Positions 1-9,728 are shown, numbered from the stretch's first letter. The stretch is 12,927 bases of DNA from Gammaproteobacteria bacterium (GCA_002728935.1 PBWF01000087.1:8646-21572); one strand, 5' to 3'. Numbers and translations: made by a program. Notes: generated by a model not told the origin, from the sequence alone.

Positions 1-381
1 CAGACCCTGAAAATTGACTGTGATGTCATACAGGCCGATGGCGGGACTCGAACAGCTTCGATTACGGGGGCATGCGTGGCTTTGTTTGACGCACTCGATA
101 CGTTGCCTAATAGCGGCACGATCGAACGTCAGTTGGTTGCCGCCGTCTCTGTTGGGATGGTCTCAGGCGAGGCGGTTCTGGACCTTGATTATGTTGAAGA
201 TTCCAGTGCCGAAACGGACATGAATGTAGTGATGCTCGAATCTGGCGGCTTCATTGAGGTGCAAGGGACGGCGGAGGGCGCTCCTTTTAGTCGCTCTGGC
301 CTCGATGAGTTACTTGACCTTGCAGGTAAAGGAGTCGGGGAGCTTATTGAGCTTCAAAAAGGGTCAAGAAGCGGCGGCTAA
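1..381 (+). CDS. rph: Ribonuclease PH, 3' part (cut by window start)
   Basis: Phosphorolytic 3'-to-5' exoribonuclease that trims the 3' ends of tRNA precursors. The frame is open from base 1 and gives the last 126 residues. RNase PH is usually near 240 residues, so roughly the first 110 lie outside the window. The phosphate-binding segment [11 protein letters not shown] is at visible residues 14-24. The acidic stretch [18 protein letters not shown], which carries the metal-binding aspartates of the family, is at 61-78. The stop codon is TAA at 379-381 and pyrE follows 87 bp later on the same strand, the classic rph-pyrE arrangement. I see no U-rich attenuator of the Escherichia coli pyrE type in the gap. 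Nothing in the visible part suggests inactivation. Confidence 0.95.
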   Translation, partial: QTLKIDCDVIQADGGTRTASITGACVALFDALDTLPNSGTIERQLVAAVSVGMVSGEAVLDLDYVEDSSAETDMNVVMLESGGFIEVQGTAEGAPFSRSGLDELLDLAGKGVGELIELQKGSRSGG

Positions 382-468
382 TCCATCATGGGTCATGGCC
401 TATGTGCGTTTAAGCTTTGCATGCGCTGAAACGGATAGGACGACACGTCATGGAACGGGGAATAACAG

Positions 469-1106
469 ATGGCACACAATAACAGAGCGTTTATAGAACT
501 CGCGCTCGCGAGCGGCGTGTTGCAATTTGGAGCGTTCACGTTGAAATCTGGGCGTGTAAGTCCCTACTTCTTCAATGCTGGGCTCTTTCAAACGGGAGAC
601 GCGTTGTCTGCACTGGGCGCGTTTTATGCGGACCGCATTATGTCCTCTGATGGATCATTTGATGTGCTGTTCGGCCCGCCCTACAAAGGTATCCCACTTG
701 TGTCGAGCATGGCCGTCGCGCTTTCAAGAGATCATGGTCGCTCGCTCCCCTATACATATGCCAGAAAAGAGGCAAAAGATCACGGAGAGGGCGGCATGTT
801 GGTCGGCGCCCCGCTCGAAGGACGGGTGCTCATCGTAGACGACGTGGTGACCGCAGGCACCGCAGTGAACGAAGCCATTGAAATGATCCGAGCTGCTGGC
901 GCTGAGCCTGCCGGGGTGCTCGTTGCGATTGATCGCGAGGAGCGAGGCCAAGAAGGCTCCTTATCTGCAGTTCAAGCGCTTGAGGCTAACCACGGTATTC
1001 CTGTATATAGCATCGTTACTTTTTCCGAGATTCTCGAATTTGTTGAAGAAATCCGAAACCCAAAAGAGCTTAATGCTATGTTGGCCTATCGAGACGCCTA
1101 CGGAGT

Positions 1107-1110
<4 letters not shown>
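469..1110 (+). CDS. pyrE: Orotate phosphoribosyltransferase
   Basis: Converts orotate and PRPP to orotidine monophosphate and pyrophosphate, the fifth step of de novo pyrimidine synthesis, in the cytosol. The 213 residues are the usual size. Visible motifs are TLKSGRVSPYFFN (24-36, with the lysine near the orotate site), FGPPYKGIPL (68-77), the flexible catalytic loop RKEAKDHGEGG (99-109), and the PRPP-binding loop VLIVDDVVTAGTA (120-132). The ATG at 469 has a GGGG Shine-Dalgarno element at 457-460, eight bases upstream. It probably shares a transcript with rph. Its TAG stop overlaps the TAA stop of the convergent slmA by four bases (TTAG), inside a hairpin. Confidence 0.97.

Positions 1111-1115
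<5 letters not shown>
1093..1115. terminator. Hairpin across the pyrE/slmA stop codons
   Basis: GACGCCTA (1093-1100) and TAGGCGTC (1108-1115) form a perfect 8-bp stem with a 7-base loop. It contains the last codons and stops of both convergent genes. There is no T-tract on either side, so it is not a standard intrinsic terminator. It could act as a bidirectional pause, a Rho-assisted end or a 3'-end barrier. The inverted repeat is seen directly; the function is inferred. Confidence 0.45.
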
Positions 1116-3075
<1,960 letters not shown>

Positions 3076-3079
<4 letters not shown>

Positions 3080-4299
3080 GAGGTCGCCTCAATCCGATCA
3101 GCAATAACCGCAATTAGTCGCTCTGACAGCGCTCGCTTGGACATTATTGGGATGTTGAGTTCCCCACCGGACCAAAAAATGGTTGTTGCATTAGCATCAC
3201 TGTTGAAGCCTATTTGAGTGTTCGCCACGTTGTTCGCAACGATCATTGCGAGATTCTTGCTCGCCAATTTTCGTTTGGCGTAGTCTTCAAGGTGTTCTGT
3301 CTCTGCTGCGAACCCAACTGTGAATGGAGCGCTCGGATGTTTCGCTGCTTCGGCGATAATATCTGGGTTTTCCACCAGCTCAAGGGTCAGGGTGGGTTCG
3401 CCACACTGTCCTTTTTTGATTTTCTGCGCCTCTACCATCTGCGGCCGGTAATCTGACACGGCTGCTACCCCTATCACGATATCCGTTCCTGGTAGCCTCG
3501 CCTGCACCGCCTCGTGCATATCTTCGGCAGAAATAACGCTGACGATATCCACTCTATCCGGCGGCGTCAGCGCGGTGGGGCCAGAAATAAGGATTACATG
3601 AGCCCCGGCATCAACGGCAGCACTGGCGAGCGCATAGCCTTGCTTTCCAGAACTGTGGTTACTGATAAACCGAACCGGATCGATTGCCTCTCGGGTTGGA
3701 CCCGCAGTGATTAGGACAGTCTTGCCTTGTAGGCGGCCGGTTGCGAATAATGCGCTCGCCTCCAGTAATAGCGCATCTATGTCGAGCAGTCGCCCAGCTC
3801 CGATTTCGCCGCAGGCTTGAAGCCCAGAGTCTGGCCCGAGGAAATGAACCCCGCGTTCGCTCAAAATCGCTCGATTTTTCTGAGTGGGGTCCTTTGCCCA
3901 CATGGCTTGATTCATGGCCGGCGCGACGGCGACCGGGCACTCTGCCGCAAGGCATACCGCTGTTAGTAGGTCATCGCCGTGGCCACTTGCAAGCCGTGCC
4001 ATGGAGTTCGCACTGGCGGGGGCAATGAGCACAAGATCGGCCCAGCGGGCGAGTTCAATGTGCCCCATGACTGACTCCGTGTCTGGATTGTGTAGGTCCA
4101 GATGAACAGGATGCTTTGATAACGCTTGCATCGTGAGCGGGGTGATGAACTCGGTTGCCGATCGAGTCATGATGACTCGAACATCGGCGCCTAGGTCCTG
4201 TAAGCGTCTCGTTAACTCTGCGCTTTTATAGGCAGCGATACCACCAGTGATCCCTAACAAAATCCTGCGGTTGTGTAGCGTTATTAAGGGGTTGTCCAT
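3076..4299 (-). CDS. coaBC: Bifunctional phosphopantothenoylcysteine decarboxylase / phosphopantothenate-cysteine ligase
   Basis: Two consecutive steps of coenzyme A synthesis: CTP-dependent joining of phosphopantothenate to cysteine (CoaB), then FMN-dependent decarboxylation (CoaC). The protein has 407 residues. The N-terminal CoaC flavoprotein domain (about 11-185) shows [11 protein letters not shown] (16-26), the probable catalytic His80 in [23 protein letters not shown] (93-104), APAMNQAMW (126-134), and the active-site Cys163 in [12 protein letters not shown]. The CoaB domain (about 190-405) shows [20 protein letters not shown] (197-216), AAVSDYRP (279-286), KIKK (293-296), and NPDI (311-314). 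I chose the ATG at 4299 because it directly precedes the conserved N-terminus and has a purine-rich GAGGGAGAGGG element upstream; a TTG at 4335 is in frame but less likely. First gene of the minus-strand unit. Confidence 0.97.
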
Positions 4300-4578
4300 G
4301 AGATCGCCCTCTCCCTCTAGCCTTTGGCAGCGCAATGTTACCCAGTTTAAACGGGGTTGGCACCCAAATCACGTGGGCGGGATCGCTCGATCTGGTTGAT
4401 TGGCTGCCCGTAGAAAAAGCCGTATCGATTGCAGACCAGATCACGGACAAGATAGCTCGAGAGGCGAGCCAATGGAGCTAAACCCAATGTCACTAAAGGT
4501 GGTCAATGAACCATCAGGCGCGCAACCAGAGAGGGAAGGCCGATATCGTTCAGCCCACAAACGTACAGAGGGTTTTCG

Positions 4579-4607
4579 TTGAAAAATCAAAGACCTTTTG
4601 CTATAAA
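4579..4607 (+). promoter_or_regulatory. Sigma-70 promoter for rpmB-rpmG
   Basis: The -35 hexamer TTGAAA is at 4579-4584 and the -10 hexamer TATAAA at 4602-4607, separated by exactly 17 bp. The next bases (TGCGCGCTC) are GC-rich, as in the discriminators of growth-rate- and ppGpp-controlled promoters for ribosomal components. Transcription would start near 4614, giving a leader of about 264 nt. The match and spacing are seen; stringent control is inferred. Confidence 0.75.
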
Positions 4608-4619
4608 TGCGCGCTCTCT

Positions 4620-4665
4620 GGAGCGGAGTCTGGGAAATAACCGGAATAGACCGGCAGTCCGCTCC
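4620..4665 (+). ncRNA. Bulged stem-loop in the rpmB leader
   Basis: GGAGCGGA (4620-4627) pairs with TCCGCTCC (4658-4665). After a 2-base bulge (4628-4629), CTG (4630-4632) pairs with CAG (4655-4657), making 11 bp in total. Inside, CCGG (4641-4644) can pair with CCGG (4651-4654) around AATAGA. It starts about six bases after the predicted transcription start. It could be an autoregulatory ribosomal-protein leader or a 5' stabilising structure. No known family is recognised. Confidence 0.45.
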
Positions 4666-4877
4666 TCTGCGATCGGCGAAAATTGCGCGGTCAGCCTACA
4701 TTAGCACGGTATTTCGGCGCCCAGACAGGCGTAGGAGGTGGGTGTAAAAAGCGGTTGTACAAGGCCGGCAGAAGAAGCAGGTGTCCGGAAAGTCCCAAAA
4801 AAAGGGTCGACAACCAAGCAGCTGAGATAGATCGCGGTTCGTTGTGCAACGGATCGTGAAACGTAAGGAAGAAAGTC

Positions 4878-5114
4878 ATGTCAAGAGTATGTCAAGTGAC
4901 GGGGAAGCGGCCCCAAAGTGGAAACAATGTATCGCACGCCAACAACAAAACCCGGCGCCGGTTCCTGCCTAACATTCAACAGCATCGGTTTTGGCTGGAA
5001 AGCGAAAAGCGTTTCGTGAAGCTCAAAGTCTCCACGAAAGGTATGCGGATTATTGACAAGCTCGGAATTGAGCAAGTAGTGACGGACCTTCGGGCCCAAG
5101 GCCAGCGAGTATAA
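4878..5114 (+). CDS. rpmB: 50S ribosomal protein L28 (bL28)
   Basis: Small basic protein of the large ribosomal subunit. The 78 residues start [20 protein letters not shown], almost identical to the E. coli N-terminus, and continue through [20 protein letters not shown] and a KGMRIIDK segment, the usual bL28 layout. A strong AAGGAAG ribosome-binding site precedes the ATG. It is the first gene after the promoter at 4579-4607 and is followed by rpmG 110 bp downstream. A long leader with a stable stem-loop lies upstream, so post-transcriptional control is possible. Confidence 0.98.
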   Translation: MSRVCQVTGKRPQSGNNVSHANNKTRRRFLPNIQQHRFWLESEKRFVKLKVSTKGMRIIDKLGIEQVVTDLRAQGQRV

Positions 5115-5224
5115 AACCGGTCGGGCGCTCTGGCGCGATTGGCACTGACAGGCAAATAAAAAAACAGGCGCATTTAAAAACGGACGCATCGAGAAATAAG
5201 TGGGTCGATAAAAGGAATTAGACG

Positions 5225-5380
5225 ATGAGAGACAAGATTAAGCTCGTATCTTCTGCGGGAACCGGTCACTACTACACGACTACGAAGAATAAGAAAAACA
5301 TGCCTGACAAAATGGAAATCAAGAAGTTTGATCCGGTTGTCCGTAAGCATGTCACCTACACGGAAGCCAAAATCAAGTAA
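5225..5380 (+). CDS. rpmG: 50S ribosomal protein L33 (bL33)
   Basis: Short protein of the large ribosomal subunit near the E site. It has 51 residues: [20 protein letters not shown] at the N-terminus, then [20 protein letters not shown] and [11 protein letters not shown] at the end. It is the cysteine-free (zinc-independent) form, since no CXXC pairs are present. An AAGGA element at 5212-5216 is eight bases before the ATG. The 110-bp gap after rpmB has no clear terminator, so the two are probably co-transcribed as in most Gammaproteobacteria. Confidence 0.97.
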   Translation: MRDKIKLVSSAGTGHYYTTTKNKKNMPDKMEIKKFDPVVRKHVTYTEAKIK

Positions 5381-5631
5381 GACAGCCCAAACGATTCACG
5401 CTTGGCAACAAGCGTTCGCTGCAGAAGCCGCTTGCTATCGAGCGGCACATGGCGATGGCGTATTACCGCCGTCAAGCTAAGCGGAGTGCGCGAAAGCCGT
5501 TAGGCTAAAAGAAGCCCATTCCCAATCGCACGCCCACCTGATGCATTAGTTCTGACCTATTTCTCAGGTCCACCCATCAACAAGCAGTTAACAGCGAGCT
5601 CGAAAGAGATCTACGTCCTTGCGTGACGTTC
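5381..5631. other. Convergent gap after rpmG with three short hairpins
   Basis: 251 bp between the ends of rpmG (+) and the hyuA-like gene (-). Three short stems occur in the first half. ACGCTTG/CAAGCGT (5398-5404 and 5409-5415) has 7 bp closed by a GCAA tetraloop. CCGCT/AGCGG (5428-5432 and 5441-5445) has 5 bp. AGCC/GGCT (5495-5506) has 4 bp with a GTTA loop. None has a T-tract. The first, 17 bases after the rpmG stop, is the best candidate for a transcript 3' end. A short basic open frame also runs through to a stop at 5506-5508, without a good start. Confidence 0.5.
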
Positions 5632-7632
5632 TTAGTTGTCGTGGTCATGCATGAGCAAAAGGTGTCCGGGCTCATCGCGCATAGCAACCCAATCTTTATC
5701 CAGACGGATGATCGTGCCGGGGGCAAGCAAGGCTTGAGGGCCCTCGACGTGCTGATAAGGATGTAGGTCCTTGACCGATAGAATTGCGGGCAGTGATTCG
5801 AGATCGGCTGGAGAGCTTTCCATGAGTCGCTGGAAAGAAGCTGCTAAATCGGGTTGTTGTAACGATGCGACTGACCTCGGGAGAGGATGCCGATCCTCTG
5901 CTCGCCATCTGATTCGAACGAGCTCAGGCTCCTGCATCAGTTTGTGCCCGTACCTTGTTTCGTGAGCTTGCTCGAATTGCGCGCGCATCTCTTTAAGATC
6001 AACCGAGAGAGGGATTTCCAACGTGGTAGATTGACCGCTGTATCGAACATCTGCTGCAAGCTCATCGGCTCTAGGCCCTCGATCGGACAAATCCGCATGG
6101 CTGGCGGTTTCGTCTTTCAGTGATTGGACAGCGGATGACAGCGTTGTGTCTTTGATCTCCGCAAAGGGCAGATAGATCGCTCGTGTAAAGACGCGGCCTG
6201 GTCTGGCCATTAGCATGCCGAGTGCGGAAAACATGGCGGCAAACGCGGGCACCACTGCGCGCCTCATCCCGAGCGATTGCGCAAGAGAGCAAAGATGAAG
6301 ACCGCCCGCGCCACCGAAGCAAGTCAAGGTGAAATCTGCGGGATCAAACCCCCGCTGAATTGAAATCACCCTCAATGCTTGGGCCATTTTCTCATTCGCA
6401 AGATCAATAATGCCGCTTGCTGTGTCGTTTAAAGGCATGCCTAGCGCATCTGCCAGCGGTTGAATAGCTCGGGCTGCGGCTTCGCTCGAAAGCTGAATAT
6501 CATCGGAAAGCGTCTCGGCCCCCTCAAAATGTCCGAGCACGGCATGGGCATCGGTTACGGTAGGTTTTGAGCCGCCTTGTTGATAGCAAGCAGGCCCAGG
6601 ATGTGCGCCCGCAGAAGCGGGCCCGAGTGTGAGCAAGCCTCCTTCATTGATCCAAACAATTGAGCCGCCACCGGCGCCAATGGTGGTCAAGTCCAGCGCG
6701 GGCATTGCAAGAGGAAGGCCGTCAAGGTCTGCCGATGTTGCAGGAGTAATAGACCCTTCGATGAGGGCGACGTCGGTTGATGTGCCGCCCATGTCAAAGG
6801 TCATCAGATTGCTATTCGGAAAACACTGGTTAGCGCCGATAAGCCCACCCGCTGGCCCTGATAGTAAAAGGTGCGCGGCTCTAGCGCCCGCCTTGTCGGC
6901 GGAGATAGTGAGGCCAGATGACTGCATAATCTTGACTTCGCTCGGCGCAGTGCCTTTTACAAGCCGAGATAAATAGCCACGTACGGGTGGCCCAAGATAG
7001 CTGTTCAAGACAGTGATGACAGCGCGTTCATACTCTCCAGGCTCAGGATGCAGCTCGCTCGATATGGTGATGTTATCGGTAATATGCGAAAGCGCCTCTC
7101 GTAGAGCTCGCTCCTCTTTATTGTTTTTGAAAGAAAACAGAAGACAAATGGCGATGGCTTCGGGTTTAAGTGCAGCAATCTCGCGGGCCAGTGCCTCAAT
7201 GTTGCTAAGTGTCAGTTTCTGAATGAGTTCACCTGACGCATCTCTGCGGGTGTTGATTTCTAATTGATAAACCTTTTCCGAACCGAGACGGTTGACCCTT
7301 GGACTTAATTCGTAGAGCGCTGCGCGGTTCTGACGACCAAGCTCGAGCAGATCACCGAATCCCTGGTTGGTGATAAAAGCGGTTCTAGCGCCTTTATGTT
7401 CGAGAGCCGCGTTAGTTGCGACCGTGGTGCCGTGAACAATTGATACATCACCGCTCCCAAGAGATGCCTCTAACCCGAGGGTTTTAAGTCCGCGAAAAAT
7501 CGCTTTCTCGGGCGCCTCGGGCGACGATAATATCTTGCATGAGGTGATGCCGCTTGGCCCGACGTAGATGAAATCGGTGAAAGTTCCACCGGTATCAATC
7601 CCAACAAAATGAGCAGTGTCTGCGTTGCGCAT
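5632..7632 (-). CDS. Hydantoinase/oxoprolinase subunit A family protein (HyuA-like)
   Basis: ATP-dependent amidohydrolase subunit of the 5-oxoprolinase / N-methylhydantoinase / acetone carboxylase superfamily; the exact substrate cannot be read from sequence. From the ATG at 7632 it has 666 residues, normal for a separate A subunit. Visible are the N-terminal phosphate loop GIDTGGTFTD (11-20), HGTTVATNA (67-75), the second phosphate loop FDMGGTSTDVA (279-289), IGAGGGSI (318-325), GPASAGAHPGPACY (337-350), PTVTDA (357-362), and FGGAGG (439-444). The frame is open 57 codons further upstream, but that stretch is low in family character and spans a GC hairpin, so I start at 7632 although no clear Shine-Dalgarno precedes it. 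No B subunit gene lies beside it. It sits alone between rpmG and mutM and is probably a later insertion. Confidence 0.85.
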   Translation of the reverse strand: MRNADTAHFVGIDTGGTFTDFIYVGPSGITSCKILSSPEAPEKAIFRGLKTLGLEASLGSGDVSIVHGTTVATNAALEHKGARTAFITNQGFGDLLELGRQNRAALYELSPRVNRLGSEKVYQLEINTRRDASGELIQKLTLSNIEALAREIAALKPEAIAICLLFSFKNNKEERALREALSHITDNITISSELHPEPGEYERAVITVLNSYLGPPVRGYLSRLVKGTAPSEVKIMQSSGLTISADKAGARAAHLLLSGPAGGLIGANQCFPNSNLMTFDMGGTSTDVALIEGSITPATSADLDGLPLAMPALDLTTIGAGGGSIVWINEGGLLTLGPASAGAHPGPACYQQGGSKPTVTDAHAVLGHFEGAETLSDDIQLSSEAAARAIQPLADALGMPLNDTASGIIDLANEKMAQALRVISIQRGFDPADFTLTCFGGAGGLHLCSLAQSLGMRRAVVPAFAAMFSALGMLMARPGRVFTRAIYLPFAEIKDTTLSSAVQSLKDETASHADLSDRGPRADELAADVRYSGQSTTLEIPLSVDLKEMRAQFEQAHETRYGHKLMQEPELVRIRWRAEDRHPLPRSVASLQQPDLAASFQRLMESSPADLESLPAILSVKDLHPYQHVEGPQALLAPGTIIRLDKDWVAMRDEPGHLLLMHDHDN

Positions 7633-7774
7633 GCCAGCATGATAGCGCTGACCGTGGTTGGTCGCGAGCGTGGCTGGAAAGCGGTAATCAATCGTTCCGT
7701 GATTTTGGTCCTCAGGGTGATGATTGGTCGTAGCTCCAGATGAGTGAGCTATGGTTGGATACCTGGGCAAAACA

Positions 7775-7793
7775 CGCCGCGAGCGCCGCGGCG
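7775..7793. repeat. Perfect GC-rich inverted repeat upstream of mutM
   Basis: CGCCGCG (7775-7781) and CGCGGCG (7787-7793) form a 7-bp all-GC stem around AGCGC, followed on the plus strand by ATTTAAT. It lies 25 bp before the mutM ATG, in the divergent gap with hyuA. It resembles a terminator with a poor T-tract, or an mRNA 5' structure or operator. Role unknown. Confidence 0.5.
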
Positions 7794-7817
7794 ATTTAAT
7801 CAATGGGTGATGGAACC

Positions 7818-8627
7818 ATGCCGGAGTTACCAGAAGTAGAGACGACGAGAGTCGGGATCATGCCGCATTTGACAGGGCGTGTGATTAACCAACTCCTTGT
7901 CAGAGAGCATCGACTAAGATGGCCCGTGGACCCGCATTTGTCGCAGTGGGCATCGGGTCAACGGATCACCGGTGTGTCTCGGCGAGCAAAGTACTTATTA
8001 CTTGAGTTAGAGCAAGGGTGGTTAATGCTTCATTTGGGCATGTCTGGGAGTCTGCGGGTATTACCTCAGGGCACGGCGCCAATCAAACACGACCACGTCG
8101 ACATTCTGCTCGATAGCGGGCAAGTGCTTCGATATCGAGATCCAAGGCGATTCGGATCACTCTTTTATCTTACAGCGCTCAGTCACCCTTTGCTCGACAA
8201 GCTGGGCCCGGAGCCGCTATCGGATGAATTTTCGGTGGATTACTTGATGGGCCGCGCTGCGAACGTCAAACGGAATATCAAGACTTTCTTGATGGATTCG
8301 GAGGTGGTCGTTGGGGTGGGTAATATTTATGCCAATGAGGCGCTTTATTACTCTGGGATTAGGCCGTTGGCGGAGGCAGGTAAGGTGAGCAGGCGCCGAA
8401 TGGATCGCCTTGTGCCTGCCGTAAAAATGGTGCTTGAAAAGGCGATTCAGGCGGGCGGCACTAGCTTGCGAGACTTTCTCCATGAAGACGGTAAACCGGG
8501 TTATTTTCGGCACGAACTTCAGGTCTACGGTCGAGAAGGAGAGGCGTGCTATCGGTGTGGTGGGGCGTTGACGTCGCTCCGGATCAGCAGTCGAGCAACC
8601 GTTTTTTGTAAGCGGTGCCAGCGTTAG
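7818..8627 (+). CDS. mutM: Formamidopyrimidine-DNA glycosylase (Fpg)
   Basis: Removes 8-oxoguanine and formamidopyrimidines from DNA and cuts the abasic site by beta/delta elimination. The start is fixed by the catalytic N-terminal proline: MPELPEVE gives Pro2, Glu3 and Glu6. An in-frame ATG at 7803 would bury Pro2 and is rejected. The length is 269 residues, the same as E. coli. Also visible are Lys58 ([10 protein letters not shown]), the lesion-strand wedge residues in LHLGMSG (71-77) and RDPRRFG (107-113), the helix-two-turn-helix loop GVGNIYANE (166-174), and a C-terminal zinc finger C244-X2-C247-X16-C264-X2-C267 with Arg259. Its TAG stop shares four bases (TTAG) with the TAA of convergent coaD. 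Confidence 0.97.
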   Translation: MPELPEVETTRVGIMPHLTGRVINQLLVREHRLRWPVDPHLSQWASGQRITGVSRRAKYLLLELEQGWLMLHLGMSGSLRVLPQGTAPIKHDHVDILLDSGQVLRYRDPRRFGSLFYLTALSHPLLDKLGPEPLSDEFSVDYLMGRAANVKRNIKTFLMDSEVVVGVGNIYANEALYYSGIRPLAEAGKVSRRRMDRLVPAVKMVLEKAIQAGGTSLRDFLHEDGKPGYFRHELQVYGREGEACYRCGGALTSLRISSRATVFCKRCQR

Positions 8628-9100
8628 CCAACCTCGCCCGCCTCGATGGCGGCTGCTACTGCTGGCGGCACAAATTGGCTGATATCGCCGCCGTATCCTG
8701 CGATTTGGCGCACGAGTGTCGAGGAGATGTAGGAGTGCTCCTCGGACGGGGCCAAAAACACGGTCTCTAGCCCGGGCGATAATGCACGATTCATGTTGAG
8801 CATCTGAAATTCGTATTCAAAGTCAGTGACTGTCCGAATGCCTTTTAAGATGACACTAGCGCCCACCTCTCGAGCAAAGTCCACGGTCAGTGTGTTGAAC
8901 CCGATCACCTCAACGTTGTCCATCGCTTTTAGTGCCTCTCTTGCCAAGTTCACCCTGACCTCTAAGACGCTAGGATTTTTCTGTGGGCTCGTCGCAATGC
9001 CTAACACTACGCGGTCGAATAAGCCGGCTGCCCTCCGAACGAGATCGATATGACCGTTATGGATGGGGTTAAACGTGCCAGGATAAAGAACGGTTCTCAT
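8624..9100 (-). CDS. coaD: Phosphopantetheine adenylyltransferase
   Basis: Transfers AMP from ATP to 4'-phosphopantetheine to give dephospho-CoA, the penultimate step of coenzyme A synthesis and the one after CoaBC, also in this window. The 158 residues are typical. The nucleotidyltransferase motif is at [12 protein letters not shown] (6-17), with Thr9 and His17. It reads HNGH rather than the more common TNGH, and Asn11 stands where Asp is usual; both are conservative. Other motifs are SPQKNP (38-43), [13 protein letters not shown] (85-97), and YISSTLVR (124-131). An AGG element lies upstream of the ATG. It follows rsmD by 52 bp on the same strand and is probably co-transcribed. Confidence 0.97.
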   Translation of the reverse strand: MRTVLYPGTFNPIHNGHIDLVRRAAGLFDRVVLGIATSPQKNPSVLEVRVNLAREALKAMDNVEVIGFNTLTVDFAREVGASVILKGIRTVTDFEYEFQMLNMNRALSPGLETVFLAPSEEHSYISSTLVRQIAGYGGDISQFVPPAVAAAIEAGEVG

Positions 9101-9152
9101 GGAGCTACCTGCTGGGTTAAGGACAAGATTCTACCCACCACACTCACTCGTG

Positions 9153-9728
9153 TTAAGCGCATCGAGCGAAGAGTGCAAAGGTCACTCGGCCGGCTTGTTT
9201 TTGTTTAATTGGCTCGAAGCCGAATGATGCATAGCTAGGTTCGGGCAGTGCAGCAGCACTTTCAACGTAAACCAAAAGGTGTGCCGGATATCGCTCTTCT
9301 GCCGACAACAGCTCAAATAATTCATCAAACCGCGCTTCGGCAAATGGGGGATCCAAGAAGACTAGATCGGTTAGACGCGGAGGTGCTTTTAGTAGCGCAT
9401 ATCCATCAGTTAGACGAATATCGTAGTTCGATGCTAATGCGCCCAATTTGTCTGCTTCGGCTTTGAGCGATGAAACGACCTCGGGCACCGTCTCTGACAG
9501 CGTCACCAGCGCTGCACCTCGGGAGAGCGCTTCGAAGCTCAAAATGCCGCTGCCCGCGAAGGGTTCAAGACACCGTCGCCCAGCGATATCCCCCTGAAGC
9601 CAGTTGAATAGCGTTTCTCTGACTCGGTCCGGCGACGGACGAATGTTAAAGTGAGAAGGGAAGGATACTTTACGGTGTCGCCACATACCGCCGATAATTC
9701 GTACATTGGCTGAAGACGATTGCTTCAA
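9153..9728 (-). CDS. rsmD: 16S rRNA (guanine-966 N2) methyltransferase
   Basis: SAM-dependent enzyme that methylates G966 of 16S rRNA in the 30S P-site region. With a TTG start at 9728 it has 191 residues. It opens MKQSSSANVRIIGGMWRHRK, matching the family pattern RIIGGxWRxRK near the N-terminus, then RPSPDRVRETLFNWL (30-44). The SAM motif I is LEPFAGSGILSFEALSRGA (54-72) and the catalytic motif IV is DPPF (126-129). The TTG is preferred because GAAAGG lies about six bases upstream on the minus strand. A further TTG at 9779 has no ribosome-binding site and would overlap ftsY. No ATG or GTG is available near the conserved start. The rare start may keep expression low. Confidence 0.92.
   Translation of the reverse strand: MKQSSSANVRIIGGMWRHRKVSFPSHFNIRPSPDRVRETLFNWLQGDIAGRRCLEPFAGSGILSFEALSRGAALVTLSETVPEVVSSLKAEADKLGALASNYDIRLTDGYALLKAPPRLTDLVFLDPPFAEARFDELFELLSAEERYPAHLLVYVESAAALPEPSYASFGFEPIKQKQAGRVTFALFARCA

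Larger units (their letters stand above)
4300..4877. other. Divergent intergenic region between coaBC and rpmB
   Basis: A 578-bp stretch without a convincing gene. The right half holds the rpmB promoter and leader. The left half (4335-4481, plus strand) has an open frame of 48 codons starting MLPSLNGVGTQITWAGSLDL, without a Shine-Dalgarno element or recognisable family. The coaBC promoter must lie here too, but I see no well-spaced hexamers for it. In many gammaproteobacteria radC occupies this slot; I find no radC motif such as HNHPSG in any frame I read. Confidence 0.6.

Noticed and set aside
382..468. rph-pyrE attenuator of the E. coli type
   Set aside because: There is no strong GC hairpin followed by a T-tract; only 4-bp pairings were found.
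4475..4582. Plus-strand frame with NEPSGAQPERE as a radC remnant
   Set aside because: Only a few residues resemble the RadC HNHPSG motif, the metal-binding histidines are absent, and the rest does not align.
4608..4748. 46-codon plus-strand frame in the rpmB leader, a possible leader peptide
   Set aside because: Its ATG is at the edge of the -10 element and upstream of the predicted transcription start, and it spans the RNA stem; unlikely to be translated.
4691..4879. Minus-strand 62-codon frame with a hydrophobic stretch opposite the rpmB leader
   Set aside because: It begins opposite the rpmB start codon and covers the leader, with no ribosome-binding site or family resemblance; probably chance.
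7633..7803. Extended hyuA N-terminus starting at a TTG at 7803
   Set aside because: The extra 57 residues are not family-like, span a GC hairpin and would overlap the mutM control region.
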